The translations under genes were made by a program, and so were the position numbers. A stretch of DNA of 22,521 nucleotides from the NCBI GenBank assembly GCA_964555935.1, contig CAZKUN010000150.1:1-22521 (forward strand). The letters run 5' to 3'. The notes beneath the pieces are model-generated. The model was not told the DNA's origin and did not search any database. It saw nothing but the letters and a program-made list of their open reading frames with translations. Positions 7,196 through 15,691 of the stretch are shown here, piece by piece. The stretch is from CAZKUN01 sp964555935 (GTDB lineage: Bacteria; Armatimonadota; Zipacnadia; Zipacnadales; VGFC01). How positions within the stretch are numbered: the first letter of the stretch is position 1; every line of letters begins with the position of its first letter.

Positions 7196-10100
7196 ATGGA
7201 CCGACATAGGCTCTGGCTGTTGTTCTCCCTGACTTCGTGCGTGACGTGCCTGTCCGGCGGCTGGGCCCAGGATGGAGTCGCTGCTCCGCCCGAATGGGAG
7301 AACCTGGCGCTGGGGCAGGCCGTAGACTTCAACACCCCTCCCAACGATGTGAGCGCGACCGACGCCGAGGACGTTCTGCAGCTCGTGGATGGCAAACTCT
7401 CGCCCGCCACGCCCATCTGGTATGACAAGAGTGCCGTCGGATGGGTCCTGGTTGACCCCACGGTGTTCACCATCGATCTCGGCGGGGTGCATCCGATCCG
7501 TGGGGTGGGGCTGCACATGGGTGCCGGACGGGCCGGGGTCGAATGGCCGACCAGCATTCAGATTCATGTCAGCGACGATGGCGATAGGTACAGCTACGTC
7601 GGCAACCTCATGGAGCTTCTGGCGACGCGCCCGCCGAAGGAAGGCTATGCCGCCTTCTGGCTCGTGGCCGACCAGTTGGAGACCCACGGCAGGTTCGTGA
7701 AGTTCGTCTGCTCGCCCATCAACCTGGGCAATGGCGCGTATATCATGCTGGATGAGGTGGAGGTCTACGAGGGGGACGTCGCGTGGCTAGACCGGCCTCT
7801 GATCTGGCCGGATGCGCCGACAGAGTGGCGCGCCGATTGGTCGGACACCCAATGGAGCGACAACACGAACTCCACCCCCTTCGCGGAGCGGCCCACCCGC
7901 GTGGTGCTGGTAGATGGCGATATCGAGCAGGCTGGCGATAGCCCGCTGCAACAAGCCTCGCTGGACGAGCGCGGGATGAGCTTTACGCTGAACGGCGAGG
8001 CGGGCAAGCCCCGCAGCATGTCCTGGACCGGCAAGTTCGAAGAAGCCATATCCATCGCGAGTTGCCGCTATGCGGTGCTCACCTTTGAGGCCCAGGGCAT
8101 TCGCCGGACCTACGACGTTCGCCCGATGGTCTTGCTCCAAGGCGTCAACGACCGGACCGGGGCGAACGAGGTTGCGCTACTCGAAGCCAACATGGCAATG
8201 GACGACGGCTTGACTCACACGCTGGTCAAGCCTCTGCCGGAGGGCTTCACCTTTCAGCAGCTCAAGGTCGTGCTGCTTACCGAGGACGATGCGCCTCGCC
8301 TCGTCCTGAAACGCCTCGAACTCCTCAACGAAGTGCCCGAGGTCTTCAGCCCGGAGATATTGCCGGCAGGAGCGAGGTCGATGGAAGGCTTTGTGTCGGT
8401 GGATCTCGGTGCGGCCCTGAACGGCGCCCTTTCCGGCTGGTATGAGCGAGTGCTGACGAAGCACCAGATCGTGTTTGACGGCGCCCGCGCGCTTGGACCG
8501 GGTCGCGTAGACGTGTCGGGAGTGCCGTTCGTCATTGCGCCCGGCGAAAAGAACCTGGCGCTCATGCCCGACTCCGCTGAGCCGAACGAGCGCGTCGAGT
8601 TTCTCGGTCAGACGGTGGACAGTCGCAACCTCGGCCCCGAGTCGCGCCATGACACGCTGAGCGTTGACGTGGACGCCAGCACCTGCGAGGCGTTCTTGCT
8701 TCTCGCCCTTTCCGCGCCGCCCGTGCAGCCACGGGGTGGGATTCCATACACCGCCCTGCACCTCGACGACATTGAGTGCCTCTCGGTGGAGCTCACCTAC
8801 GACCGGGGCGGAAACGAGACCGCCTTTCCGTACTCGCTCGCCGACAAGGGGTGCTACCTGCCGGCCCGGGAACTCGGGGCGTATGCGGTAGCGGTCGACC
8901 CATCGCGGCGGCTGAAGCGGATCGCCCTGCACAACCGCCAGTTCGGGCCGAACTTCGCCCTCGCGGGCTTGACCCTCAATGCTTCGGACAAGGCACTCGT
9001 GCCTGAGCTTTCCACCATTGCCGCGCCGGAGCCTACTGCCCAGCATCCCGAACCCGATCCCCGGCCTGTGACCGTCACGCAGCAGGGCCGGCGTCTGACC
9101 TTCAGCAACCGTTGGTATGAGTTCAGTTTCGACCTGGCCCAGGGCTTCGCTCTCGACCGGTTCGTCAGCCGTTGGAATACCTCGGCCGATGTTGAGATCG
9201 CACCAAACAGCGGCCTGCGCGTGCGCGTGGGCGACACGATCTACACGGGCCGCTGCTTCGAGGCCGAGGTGCTGCGCGCGGCGCCCACGGAAGCGGAACT
9301 GAGACTGACCAGCACGCGGCCGGAGCTGCCCCTCGCGATCACCGTCACCATCACCGCCCACGATTCGCCGGAGCTGTCTTTCATCGCGCAGGCCACGAAC
9401 CTCGGCAACGAGCCGCTGGCAGTCGAGCTCTGCCTCCCGGCGCTTGCTGGTCTCGCCCTCGGTGATCTCGCACAGACACGTCTGTTCTTCCCGCAATACC
9501 GTGTGGTTGATACCGGTGAGGACATCGCCTTGCGCGCGCCTTACGGGCCGGAATTCTCCACGCAGTTCATCGATGTCTACAGCCGCCCGGCCGGGATCGG
9601 GCTGATGGTCCGCACCGACAGCCACCACCAGCGAATGGCCAACTTCACCTTGCGCAAGGACGCAAGTGGGGTGTCGGGCGGCGTCTGCTTCCCGGCGGAC
9701 TACAACCAGATCGACCCCGGCGCGAGCCGCTCCTATCCGCCCGTGGCGCTCTTCGCCCACGGTGGCGACTGGCACTCGGCCTTCGATCTCTATCGGGACT
9801 GGGTGCGGAGCTGGTATGAGCCTCACAAGGCTCAGGACAAGGACTACTTCCTGAACGCCTGGGATCTGCAGGTCTACCGGACGAGCGAGAAACTGAGTTG
9901 GAGGGAAGCCCGCACCCCCGCGATCATCTCGGCGGACCGGAAGCAGTTCCTGATAGACGAGACCTTCGCCCTCGAGAAGCAGCGTCTCGGTCACGTGCCG
10001 GAGCTGATTCACTTCTTCAACTGGACGCACAACAGCGAGAAGGACCGCAACGAGTACGGTGTCTACGGCACGCCGTTGGCCTATGAGCAGGTGGGAGGGC

Positions 10101-11140
10101 TCGAGTTCTTCCGCCAGGGGATTGCGCGGATCCAGGACCAGTGGCAGCGACCGGTGTCGCTATACACGCTGAACGATCGATTCCGCATTTCGGCTCTGCC
10201 GGATCAGGCGCTCAGCAAGGAGCTTGCCGCAACTGCCACGCACCGCGCGATCGACAATGACGCCAGCGCCGCCTTGCGCGCCTCGGGTCAGGCGGACGGG
10301 ATCGTCCACGTCCCCTTCGGCAACGAACGCTGGACGGACTACGTCGTGGATGACATTGCCAGGATGCAGCGCGAGACGAGATGCCAGATGGTCTACATCG
10401 ACGTCATGCCGCGGTTCTCACACCTGCGTGGCCATGGCGGCGTGAGCCCTCGTGAGAACGACATGGCGGTGGTAAGGCGCATGCGCGATGCCCTGCCCGC
10501 CGACGTGGCGCTATGGACCGAGTACCCGTTCACCGACGTCGCCTCGCAATACGCGGATGGCTGTCTTCAATACTACTTCCTCGATCTGAATCAGACCTTC
10601 GCTCGCCGATACAACCGCTCAGACCGGGCCGACGATCTCTTCACGGAGATGCCCCTCAGTATCGGGCGCTACGTCCTGACGCGCTACAGGACTTTCGGCT
10701 TGCCTGTCTACATCGAGGCAGGCAACAAGCCCAGCCAGATCGATGCGGTGTTCGTCAACGGCGAGCCCTTCCACGAGGACACGTTCCGGCTGCACCATTC
10801 GCGCCTGCGCGTCAGAATCAACCGCGCGTACGTGCTCAAGCGCGAGCATGCCGACTGCTTCAGCAGCGACAATCCGAGGCCATGGGTGGAGACGGCCGCG
10901 CCGGGCCTAACCGCCAACCTCTTCCCGGGCGACAACCGAAAGTTGTGGACGTTGTTCAACGGCCGGCCGAAGACCTACTCCGGCTTGGTTCTGACGGTGC
11001 CTCACCGGACTGGGGCGACATACCGCGACGCCTGGAATGAGGTGGATCTCACGCCTACCATCGAGGACGGAATGGCACAGATCGCGCTGACCATTGATCC
11101 GCAACAGCCTGGATGCGTGGTGCAGGATTGGAACCCGTGA
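7196..11140 (+). CDS. Secreted DUF6259-like (GH101/GH-D-type) glycoside hydrolase with N-terminal F5/8 type C module
   Basis: The protein has 1314 aa from ATG 7196. A signal peptide (MDRHRLWLLFSLTSC..., cleavage near SGGWAQ|D) covers about 25 residues. Residues 35-193 are an F5/8 type C module: ENLALGQAVDF, VFTIDLGGVHPIRGVGLHMG, IQIHVSDDGDRYSYVG, MLDEVEVYEG. Two further beta-sandwich regions follow (about 230-380 and 395-600; the second contains VDVSGVPFVIAP). Residues 625-870 form a mutarotase-like supersandwich, ending in DWHSAFDLYRDWVRSWY, which resembles DUF6259 proteins. The barrel (about 880-1190) contains CQMVYIDVMPRF with Asp1069 as nucleophile candidate and ALWTEYPFTDVA with Glu1109 as acid/base candidate. 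This is the Asp-then-Glu order of GH101/GH129-type enzymes, but that assignment is inference. A C-terminal sandwich closes the protein. It is a single-gene transcription unit, divergent from the GH42-like operon and convergent with the NodB-like gene. Confidence 0.75.
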   Translation: MDRHRLWLLFSLTSCVTCLSGGWAQDGVAAPPEWENLALGQAVDFNTPPNDVSATDAEDVLQLVDGKLSPATPIWYDKSAVGWVLVDPTVFTIDLGGVHPIRGVGLHMGAGRAGVEWPTSIQIHVSDDGDRYSYVGNLMELLATRPPKEGYAAFWLVADQLETHGRFVKFVCSPINLGNGAYIMLDEVEVYEGDVAWLDRPLIWPDAPTEWRADWSDTQWSDNTNSTPFAERPTRVVLVDGDIEQAGDSPLQQASLDERGMSFTLNGEAGKPRSMSWTGKFEEAISIASCRYAVLTFEAQGIRRTYDVRPMVLLQGVNDRTGANEVALLEANMAMDDGLTHTLVKPLPEGFTFQQLKVVLLTEDDAPRLVLKRLELLNEVPEVFSPEILPAGARSMEGFVSVDLGAALNGALSGWYERVLTKHQIVFDGARALGPGRVDVSGVPFVIAPGEKNLALMPDSAEPNERVEFLGQTVDSRNLGPESRHDTLSVDVDASTCEAFLLLALSAPPVQPRGGIPYTALHLDDIECLSVELTYDRGGNETAFPYSLADKGCYLPARELGAYAVAVDPSRRLKRIALHNRQFGPNFALAGLTLNASDKALVPELSTIAAPEPTAQHPEPDPRPVTVTQQGRRLTFSNRWYEFSFDLAQGFALDRFVSRWNTSADVEIAPNSGLRVRVGDTIYTGRCFEAEVLRAAPTEAELRLTSTRPELPLAITVTITAHDSPELSFIAQATNLGNEPLAVELCLPALAGLALGDLAQTRLFFPQYRVVDTGEDIALRAPYGPEFSTQFIDVYSRPAGIGLMVRTDSHHQRMANFTLRKDASGVSGGVCFPADYNQIDPGASRSYPPVALFAHGGDWHSAFDLYRDWVRSWYEPHKAQDKDYFLNAWDLQVYRTSEKLSWREARTPAIISADRKQFLIDETFALEKQRLGHVPELIHFFNWTHNSEKDRNEYGVYGTPLAYEQVGGLEFFRQGIARIQDQWQRPVSLYTLNDRFRISALPDQALSKELAATATHRAIDNDASAALRASGQADGIVHVPFGNERWTDYVVDDIARMQRETRCQMVYIDVMPRFSHLRGHGGVSPRENDMAVVRRMRDALPADVALWTEYPFTDVASQYADGCLQYYFLDLNQTFARRYNRSDRADDLFTEMPLSIGRYVLTRYRTFGLPVYIEAGNKPSQIDAVFVNGEPFHEDTFRLHHSRLRVRINRAYVLKREHADCFSSDNPRPWVETAAPGLTANLFPGDNRKLWTLFNGRPKTYSGLVLTVPHRTGATYRDAWNEVDLTPTIEDGMAQIALTIDPQQPGCVVQDWNP

Positions 11141-11152
11141 TCGTGCGGGTTC

Positions 11153-11172
11153 GAGCAGTACGGGCGCTGCTC
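11153..11172. terminator. Possible bidirectional terminator hairpin between convergent genes
   Basis: GAGCAG (11153-11158) and CTGCTC (11167-11172) form a 6-bp stem with an 8-nt loop in the 30-nt gap between two convergent genes. The stem touches the stop codon of the NodB-like gene. There is no T-run on either side, so intrinsic termination is uncertain. Confidence 0.3.
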
Positions 11173-12613
11173 ATCGGCTCACGGCTGGGCGGTAGCTCCA
11201 GGCCTGCCACTTCAGCAGGTCCCAGAGCCTGTCGTACTCGAGCCCCGGTCGGTGGTTGGTTGAGCCGAACCGACGGTCCTGGATCACGGGCTCACTGACG
11301 GCCTCGGGAAGGTCCGGTCCGGCCTCGACGGTCACCTCGCCGGGCATGTTCCCCGTCTCCACGGACTGTCCCACGAACTCCGTCAGGACCCGAAGCCACG
11401 TCCCGGGGCCGACGTCAACGCGACTCGCGCGAAGCGTGCCTGGGATACGACGCTCATCCATCATGATGCTATAGGCGGCCAGAGAGCCGGCGAAGAGGTT
11501 CTCGCGAGTCAGCGTCACTCGGCCCTCATTCTTCAACGGTCGTTCGGTCGGCCCGACGAGCCGCTGGATCGGCAGCATCGCGGGCCACTCCCCCTGCCTA
11601 AAGCAGTAGTCGCACGCGAAGGTCATGAGCCCCACCACATCGGCCGGTGAGAAGCTAGTGCCGAAGTCGGTGATGTATGTCAGCTCCTCGCTCATGCGTC
11701 GAGCAAGACTGAGGGCATCATCCATCGCTACCCACTGCACCGGATTCTCCTCATCGCGGTCGCAGAGCGCTGAGTAGGTCGTGACGTTCACGTCCCCCCG
11801 CGTCTTGACCCATCGCAGGATCTGTCGGACAAACTCGAGAGCCGCCTTCTGATCCTCAGGCGAACGAGGCTGCGACTTCGAGATGTTCGCGGGCCGCGGG
11901 TATGGGCCTGGTCCTCCGCGGCGGAACAACATGCAGAACTCATACAGCCCGCCCCAGTCCGCGGTTGCCCAGCAGGTGGGATGGCCGACGAGAGTGAGGA
12001 AGTCATTCGTCTCGGCCATGCGCTCGAACTCGCCTTGGAGCCCGTCGAGATCGGCGACCGGGTCCGCGGGAGGTTTCACATGGTTCCTCCTCGTCGGATC
12101 CAAGCTCTGGGCCCAGGCGCCTTGCATGCCGAGCGTGCAATTCGAGCGGCCCCAGGAGAGCCAATCCATGATCCAGCCCCGGGGCCCGCCGGCCCAACAG
12201 CGCACCCCCGCGAGCTTCAGCGCGTAGGAGAGTTGAGGGCATTGCTGAGCCTGATGGCAGCACCAGGTGACGGGGAACTGGCCCGTGATGTCCGCGACGT
12301 CATGGAGTCCGGGAGCCTCGACGCTGAGGGCAAAGGCGACCGCATCATCCCACGACATGTCCTGACCGTACTCGAGCGCCGGCTTCGGGAATTCGGCCCA
12401 GTAGTTCCCGTGGTAGGCGATTTCATGGTCGCGCATGGCGGCGATTACGTCATGACGCCCGCGCTGGCGAAGCACGCGGGCTTTCTCCCCGGCTACGAAG
12501 AGCGAGCACGGCACCTCCTCTTCCGAGAAGATCCGGCACAATGCCAGCAGGGCATCATCCGCCGACTCGTTGACGGGATCCTCAACGTCAAATCCGAACA
12601 CCACGTCGGTCAT
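11171..12613 (-). CDS. NodB-like polysaccharide deacetylase-fold protein with C-terminal Gly-Pro-ended repeats
   Basis: The protein has 480 aa from ATG 12613. An in-frame ATG at 12679 would add 22 residues, but GGGAG lies 9 nt before 12613 and the fold begins at once with VVFGFDVEDPVN, so the shorter form is preferred. There is no signal peptide. FDVED (Asp9, Asp12) matches the first NodB motif. RDHEIAYHGNYW matches the second, but only His68 is present where His-x-x-x-His is expected; Trp72 takes the second place. CQMV-type barrel features end near residue 300. The region 323-433 holds three related segments of about 30 aa, each with a conserved Pro and closing in Gly-Pro (354-355, 402-403, 432-433). 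These recall pseudomurein-binding-type repeats. It is last in the four-gene minus-strand run. It is probably a glycan deacetylase or a non-catalytic relative. Confidence 0.72.
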   Translation of the reverse strand: MTDVVFGFDVEDPVNESADDALLALCRIFSEEEVPCSLFVAGEKARVLRQRGRHDVIAAMRDHEIAYHGNYWAEFPKPALEYGQDMSWDDAVAFALSVEAPGLHDVADITGQFPVTWCCHQAQQCPQLSYALKLAGVRCWAGGPRGWIMDWLSWGRSNCTLGMQGAWAQSLDPTRRNHVKPPADPVADLDGLQGEFERMAETNDFLTLVGHPTCWATADWGGLYEFCMLFRRGGPGPYPRPANISKSQPRSPEDQKAALEFVRQILRWVKTRGDVNVTTYSALCDRDEENPVQWVAMDDALSLARRMSEELTYITDFGTSFSPADVVGLMTFACDYCFRQGEWPAMLPIQRLVGPTERPLKNEGRVTLTRENLFAGSLAAYSIMMDERRIPGTLRASRVDVGPGTWLRVLTEFVGQSVETGNMPGEVTVEAGPDLPEAVSEPVIQDRRFGSTNHRPGLEYDRLWDLLKWQAWSYRPAVSR

Positions 12614-12622
12614 ATCAGACCA

Positions 12623-12627
12623 CTCCC
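12623..12627 (-). promoter_or_regulatory. Shine-Dalgarno GGGAG choosing ATG 12613
   Basis: On the minus strand GGGAG is 9 nt before ATG 12613. The alternative ATG at 12679 has no comparable purine-rich site upstream. Confidence 0.5.
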
Positions 12628-12724
12628 AGCCGGGGCCGCCCGGGCCGTTGGTTAGATCGTCAGCCAATCGGAGCGGCATTTTGCCATCCGAGCCTGCGAA
12701 ACCTGCCCATCGGACTGGGTCGAG

Positions 12725-12733
12725 ATTGTATCA
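12725..12733 (-). promoter_or_regulatory. Candidate extended -10 promoter element (TGATACAAT)
   Basis: Read on the minus strand, TGATACAAT fits TGnTATAAT with one mismatch. It lies in the 175-nt spacer before the NodB-like gene, in otherwise GC-rich DNA. No good -35 accompanies it (CACCAG at the usual distance), as is typical of extended -10 sites. It could give the last gene of the run its own transcript. Confidence 0.3.
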
Positions 12734-12788
12734 AGGTGTCAGGCGGGCTGGTGCAGTCCCGGGCCTCTCCGTCGATTCGCTCCGGTGC

Positions 12789-15653
12789 TCACCACTCGTA
12801 GACATGCACGGCGTATGGGCCGAACGTGTCCTGGAATCCGTTCGCATCTGTAGAGATTTCCCGGTCTTCGAAGGGCAGCGTAAGCGTGGCGCCGCCCCCG
12901 ACGGCGATGCGGGCCGTGACCTCGGCGCGGGCGGAGTTGGCGGCAATAAGGGTGCGCGTACCGGCGTGTTCTTTCAGCAGGATGCTGATGCTTGGATGGC
13001 CGAGGGCGTCGGCCTCGGGCCCGGCGAGGACTTGGGGCGCGGCCGGCTGCGGCCCCGTTCGCTCGACGAGGACGTCTTGCAGGCTGGAGAGTTCGCGCCC
13101 CAAGGCACAGATGTTGTCCCACTGCTCGGGGGAGTCCGTCACTCCATGGTTATCCCCCCAGCCGCCATACGTGTACCAAGTCATCCCGTGGGCGCCATGG
13201 ATGATGGAGAGATAGCTCATCGCCCACAGCTCGTCGCGCGTCGGATAGCGCGGCCAGCCCCAGCCCTGGAAGTACTGCACGATGGCCCAGACCGTCTTCG
13301 GCGGGGCTTCGGCCGCGTCGAGATCGGCGCGAAGTGTCTGCATGTCGGAGATGATCCGCGGCACTCCGCGATCGCTGTCATCGTGGATTGGGTAGATCTC
13401 GGGGAGGAAGCCGTCGGTCGAGTCCACGTACTTCGCATACCGCGAGTTTGGCGGCGAGCCGACGCCATCGGCCTGGACGGTAATGTGGGCGGGGTCGACG
13501 TCGTGGATCGCGTCACTCAGGCGGCGCAGTTCATCATCCCCCACGTGACTCGCGGTATCATCGGCGAGGTACCATGCGAGAACCGGCGCGCGGCCCTCCT
13601 CGCGGACGACGTCGTACAGGACCGTATCAGCGTCCATGGTGTTCGCACCAGACCCCGAGGAGATGTAGAGCCTGATGCCGTGCCGCTCGGCGGCGTCGTA
13701 GAACTCCTCGAAGTCGGGGCCGCGCGCGCTGCTGTACGTGTGGGCGGTATTGAAACCCGACGCCCTCATGTCCGAGAACGCCTTGTCGAAGCTGTTCTCG
13801 TTGAAATCCTTCTTCCAGACCGCGTACAGCCCAATCGGGAAGAACGGCTCCCCGTCGATCAGCGTCATGCCGTCATCCCGGAGCGTCACCACATTCTCCG
13901 TCCTGGGCGGGCGGATCAGCAGATACCAGTCGCGCCGCAGAGCGTTGCCGGCGAAATCCTCGGCGTGAAGCGCAACGCGGTGGAGGTTTGGCTCGTCCCC
14001 TCCGCGATCCGGGTGAGGCCCGTCCAGGTTCGCCTCGGCGATGTCCACGAACGCGTCGTCGAACAGGTTGGGATGGTCGAAGCCAAATGAGATCGTACCG
14101 TAGTGCGCCTCATCCGGCGCGGTCAGCGCAGACTCGTCCCTGTGCCACTCGAGATTCGTCGGCCCGAAATCGATCGGCACCCGCTCGCCGATGGGATGCC
14201 CGCCTGGGCTCAGCCATTGCAGCCCGCCAGACCAACTGGTCGTCCCGTTCATGGCTCCCTGCAAATCCACCGAGTGACGCGACCAGTAGGAGAGTTCGTA
14301 ATCCGCGCCACCCGCGACGGGGATGGGCGGCGACTCCAGGCGAAACGCGGTGTCGACCTGTCCTGCCGCGCGCGTGACGTGAACGCCCGCGGGCGAGGCG
14401 TCGGTCCGAGCGACGCCCGAGACCGTCAAGCCATCCATGTAGTTCGTGGTCTGCCACCGGGCCATTCCGAGCCCACCGGGCACGGGCGCGAGGGGGGCAG
14501 GCGGAGCGTAGGTGTACGTGCCGTCACGCAAAGCGAGCGCATCGGTGACGTCCGAGCCGTCGAGCCACACCTGCAGCGTGAGCGGGTCGATGCCGGTCTC
14601 ATCGTGGACTTGGAATGAAATGGGTTGGCTGGCGTCTGCCGTGCGGGTGGGGCTGCGCTCGGCAACCACTGGCGGATGCGTGTCCAGCCCGGTCCACGGG
14701 CCGTCGCTTCCCCCGCCGACGGTCACCTGTTCGAGGACGGGCGTCTGGGCCCGATCATCGGTGCGAATGCTCGCGGCATAGCGTAGCCACGAGCGACCGC
14801 TGTGCATGGCCGGTAGCGCGCCAGGTTGCTCAAAGTATGTTTCGGCGGAGCCGTCCGGTCCGGTAAACTCGGACCACTCGCCAGGCCCGCCGCCTGCCTC
14901 GGGCGCGCTCGCCACCTGGAGAAGCAATGAGGTCCCCGGCGGCACATCAGCTTGCCACCCGACGCGCCCGTCACCATCCGGCGCGTGGATCGGACGGGAT
15001 CGCATGCTTCCGGATTCCTCGTAGCCGCCCGCGGCGGACTGAAGCTCAAGCTGGATGTCATCGAGGGCCAGGAACTCGCCGTCCTCGATGTTGGGGTGGT
15101 CACACCCGATGCGGATGACCAGGCCCGCCGTCTCCGCGGGCACGGTTCCCTCGAGGCGCAGCGTCTGCCACTCGTCGCCCGCCTCGCCGAAGACGAACGG
15201 CGCGGTGCCAACTTCCTCGCTGGCATCGTCCACCCACTGTATCTGGGTCATGTAAAGGCCCTTGTGGCCGGTGAGCCTGTTCATCGCACGATTCGACCGC
15301 CAGCGGAGCGCGAGCCGGAAGTGTTCCCCACCAATGACGGGAATGAGTTCGGAAGTCAGCTCAAAGGCGGTGTCGCCCTCGGCACCATGGTTGGTCACCA
15401 GAGCGGCTTGGCCGCCGTCGTCTCCGTCCGTGGACTCGAAGGCCAGCTTGTCCTCGTAGTTGGTGATCTCCCACCTGTCGAGACCCTCATCGAAATCCTC
15501 GACGAAGGCGGATTCCCATCGACGGGCGAGGTGGATGGCCCCTTCGGCGGCGATGATGTTCTCCGCGCCGCAGTACAGGTCGGGCGCTGCCTGGGCAGGA
15601 CAGATCGCGATGAGAAGCGCGGTGGACAGGGGTGTCATGGACGGCCCTTTCAC
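12789..15653 (-). CDS. Secreted modular TIM-barrel glycosidase-like protein with two copies of a CBM-like module
   Basis: The protein has 954 aa from GTG 15653. GAGGGA lies 6 nt upstream, and this start supplies Lys2 to the signal peptide MKGPSMTPLSTALLIAICPA; ATG 15638 is the alternative. Module A (about 50-204) and module B (about 396-545) are copies of one beta-sandwich, sharing RW-x-x-TNY, DTAF-x-L, IPV-x-GG and a DHPN motif (185-188 and 526-529). Between them are a beta-sandwich of the kind seen with polysaccharide enzymes (about 215-312) and the first half of an Ig-like domain (325-390). Its second half (VALHAEDFAGNALRRDWYLL) follows module B. The barrel (about 590-850) opens with LIDGEPFFPIGLYAV. 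At the usual acid/base strand it has WYLADDT (694-700) instead of a ...DEP motif, and it includes TRDELWAMSYLSIIHGAHG. The catalytic pair is unclear. It lies 38 nt after the GH127-like gene, in the same operon. Confidence 0.72.
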   Translation of the reverse strand: MKGPSMTPLSTALLIAICPAQAAPDLYCGAENIIAAEGAIHLARRWESAFVEDFDEGLDRWEITNYEDKLAFESTDGDDGGQAALVTNHGAEGDTAFELTSELIPVIGGEHFRLALRWRSNRAMNRLTGHKGLYMTQIQWVDDASEEVGTAPFVFGEAGDEWQTLRLEGTVPAETAGLVIRIGCDHPNIEDGEFLALDDIQLELQSAAGGYEESGSMRSRPIHAPDGDGRVGWQADVPPGTSLLLQVASAPEAGGGPGEWSEFTGPDGSAETYFEQPGALPAMHSGRSWLRYAASIRTDDRAQTPVLEQVTVGGGSDGPWTGLDTHPPVVAERSPTRTADASQPISFQVHDETGIDPLTLQVWLDGSDVTDALALRDGTYTYAPPAPLAPVPGGLGMARWQTTNYMDGLTVSGVARTDASPAGVHVTRAAGQVDTAFRLESPPIPVAGGADYELSYWSRHSVDLQGAMNGTTSWSGGLQWLSPGGHPIGERVPIDFGPTNLEWHRDESALTAPDEAHYGTISFGFDHPNLFDDAFVDIAEANLDGPHPDRGGDEPNLHRVALHAEDFAGNALRRDWYLLIRPPRTENVVTLRDDGMTLIDGEPFFPIGLYAVWKKDFNENSFDKAFSDMRASGFNTAHTYSSARGPDFEEFYDAAERHGIRLYISSGSGANTMDADTVLYDVVREEGRAPVLAWYLADDTASHVGDDELRRLSDAIHDVDPAHITVQADGVGSPPNSRYAKYVDSTDGFLPEIYPIHDDSDRGVPRIISDMQTLRADLDAAEAPPKTVWAIVQYFQGWGWPRYPTRDELWAMSYLSIIHGAHGMTWYTYGGWGDNHGVTDSPEQWDNICALGRELSSLQDVLVERTGPQPAAPQVLAGPEADALGHPSISILLKEHAGTRTLIAANSARAEVTARIAVGGGATLTLPFEDREISTDANGFQDTFGPYAVHVYEW

Positions 15654-15691
15654 GCGGGGTCCCTCGTATCAGACGTTGATGCTATGGACGT

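Noticed and set aside
8177..10030. 617-aa minus-strand open frame opposite the DUF6259-like gene
   Set aside because: It is antisense to a well-supported secreted protein, has no recognisable domain or signal peptide, and has the low-complexity Arg/Val/Gly/Asp-rich composition expected from the mirror of a GC-rich gene.
12614..12679. Longer form of the NodB-like protein
   Set aside because: Its extra 22 residues have no family match and the upstream ATG lacks a Shine-Dalgarno site. It cannot be fully excluded.
12570..14090. 506-aa plus-strand open frame
   Set aside because: It spans the 3' part of the modular barrel gene and the spacer in antisense and has no family features; a GC-driven shadow.
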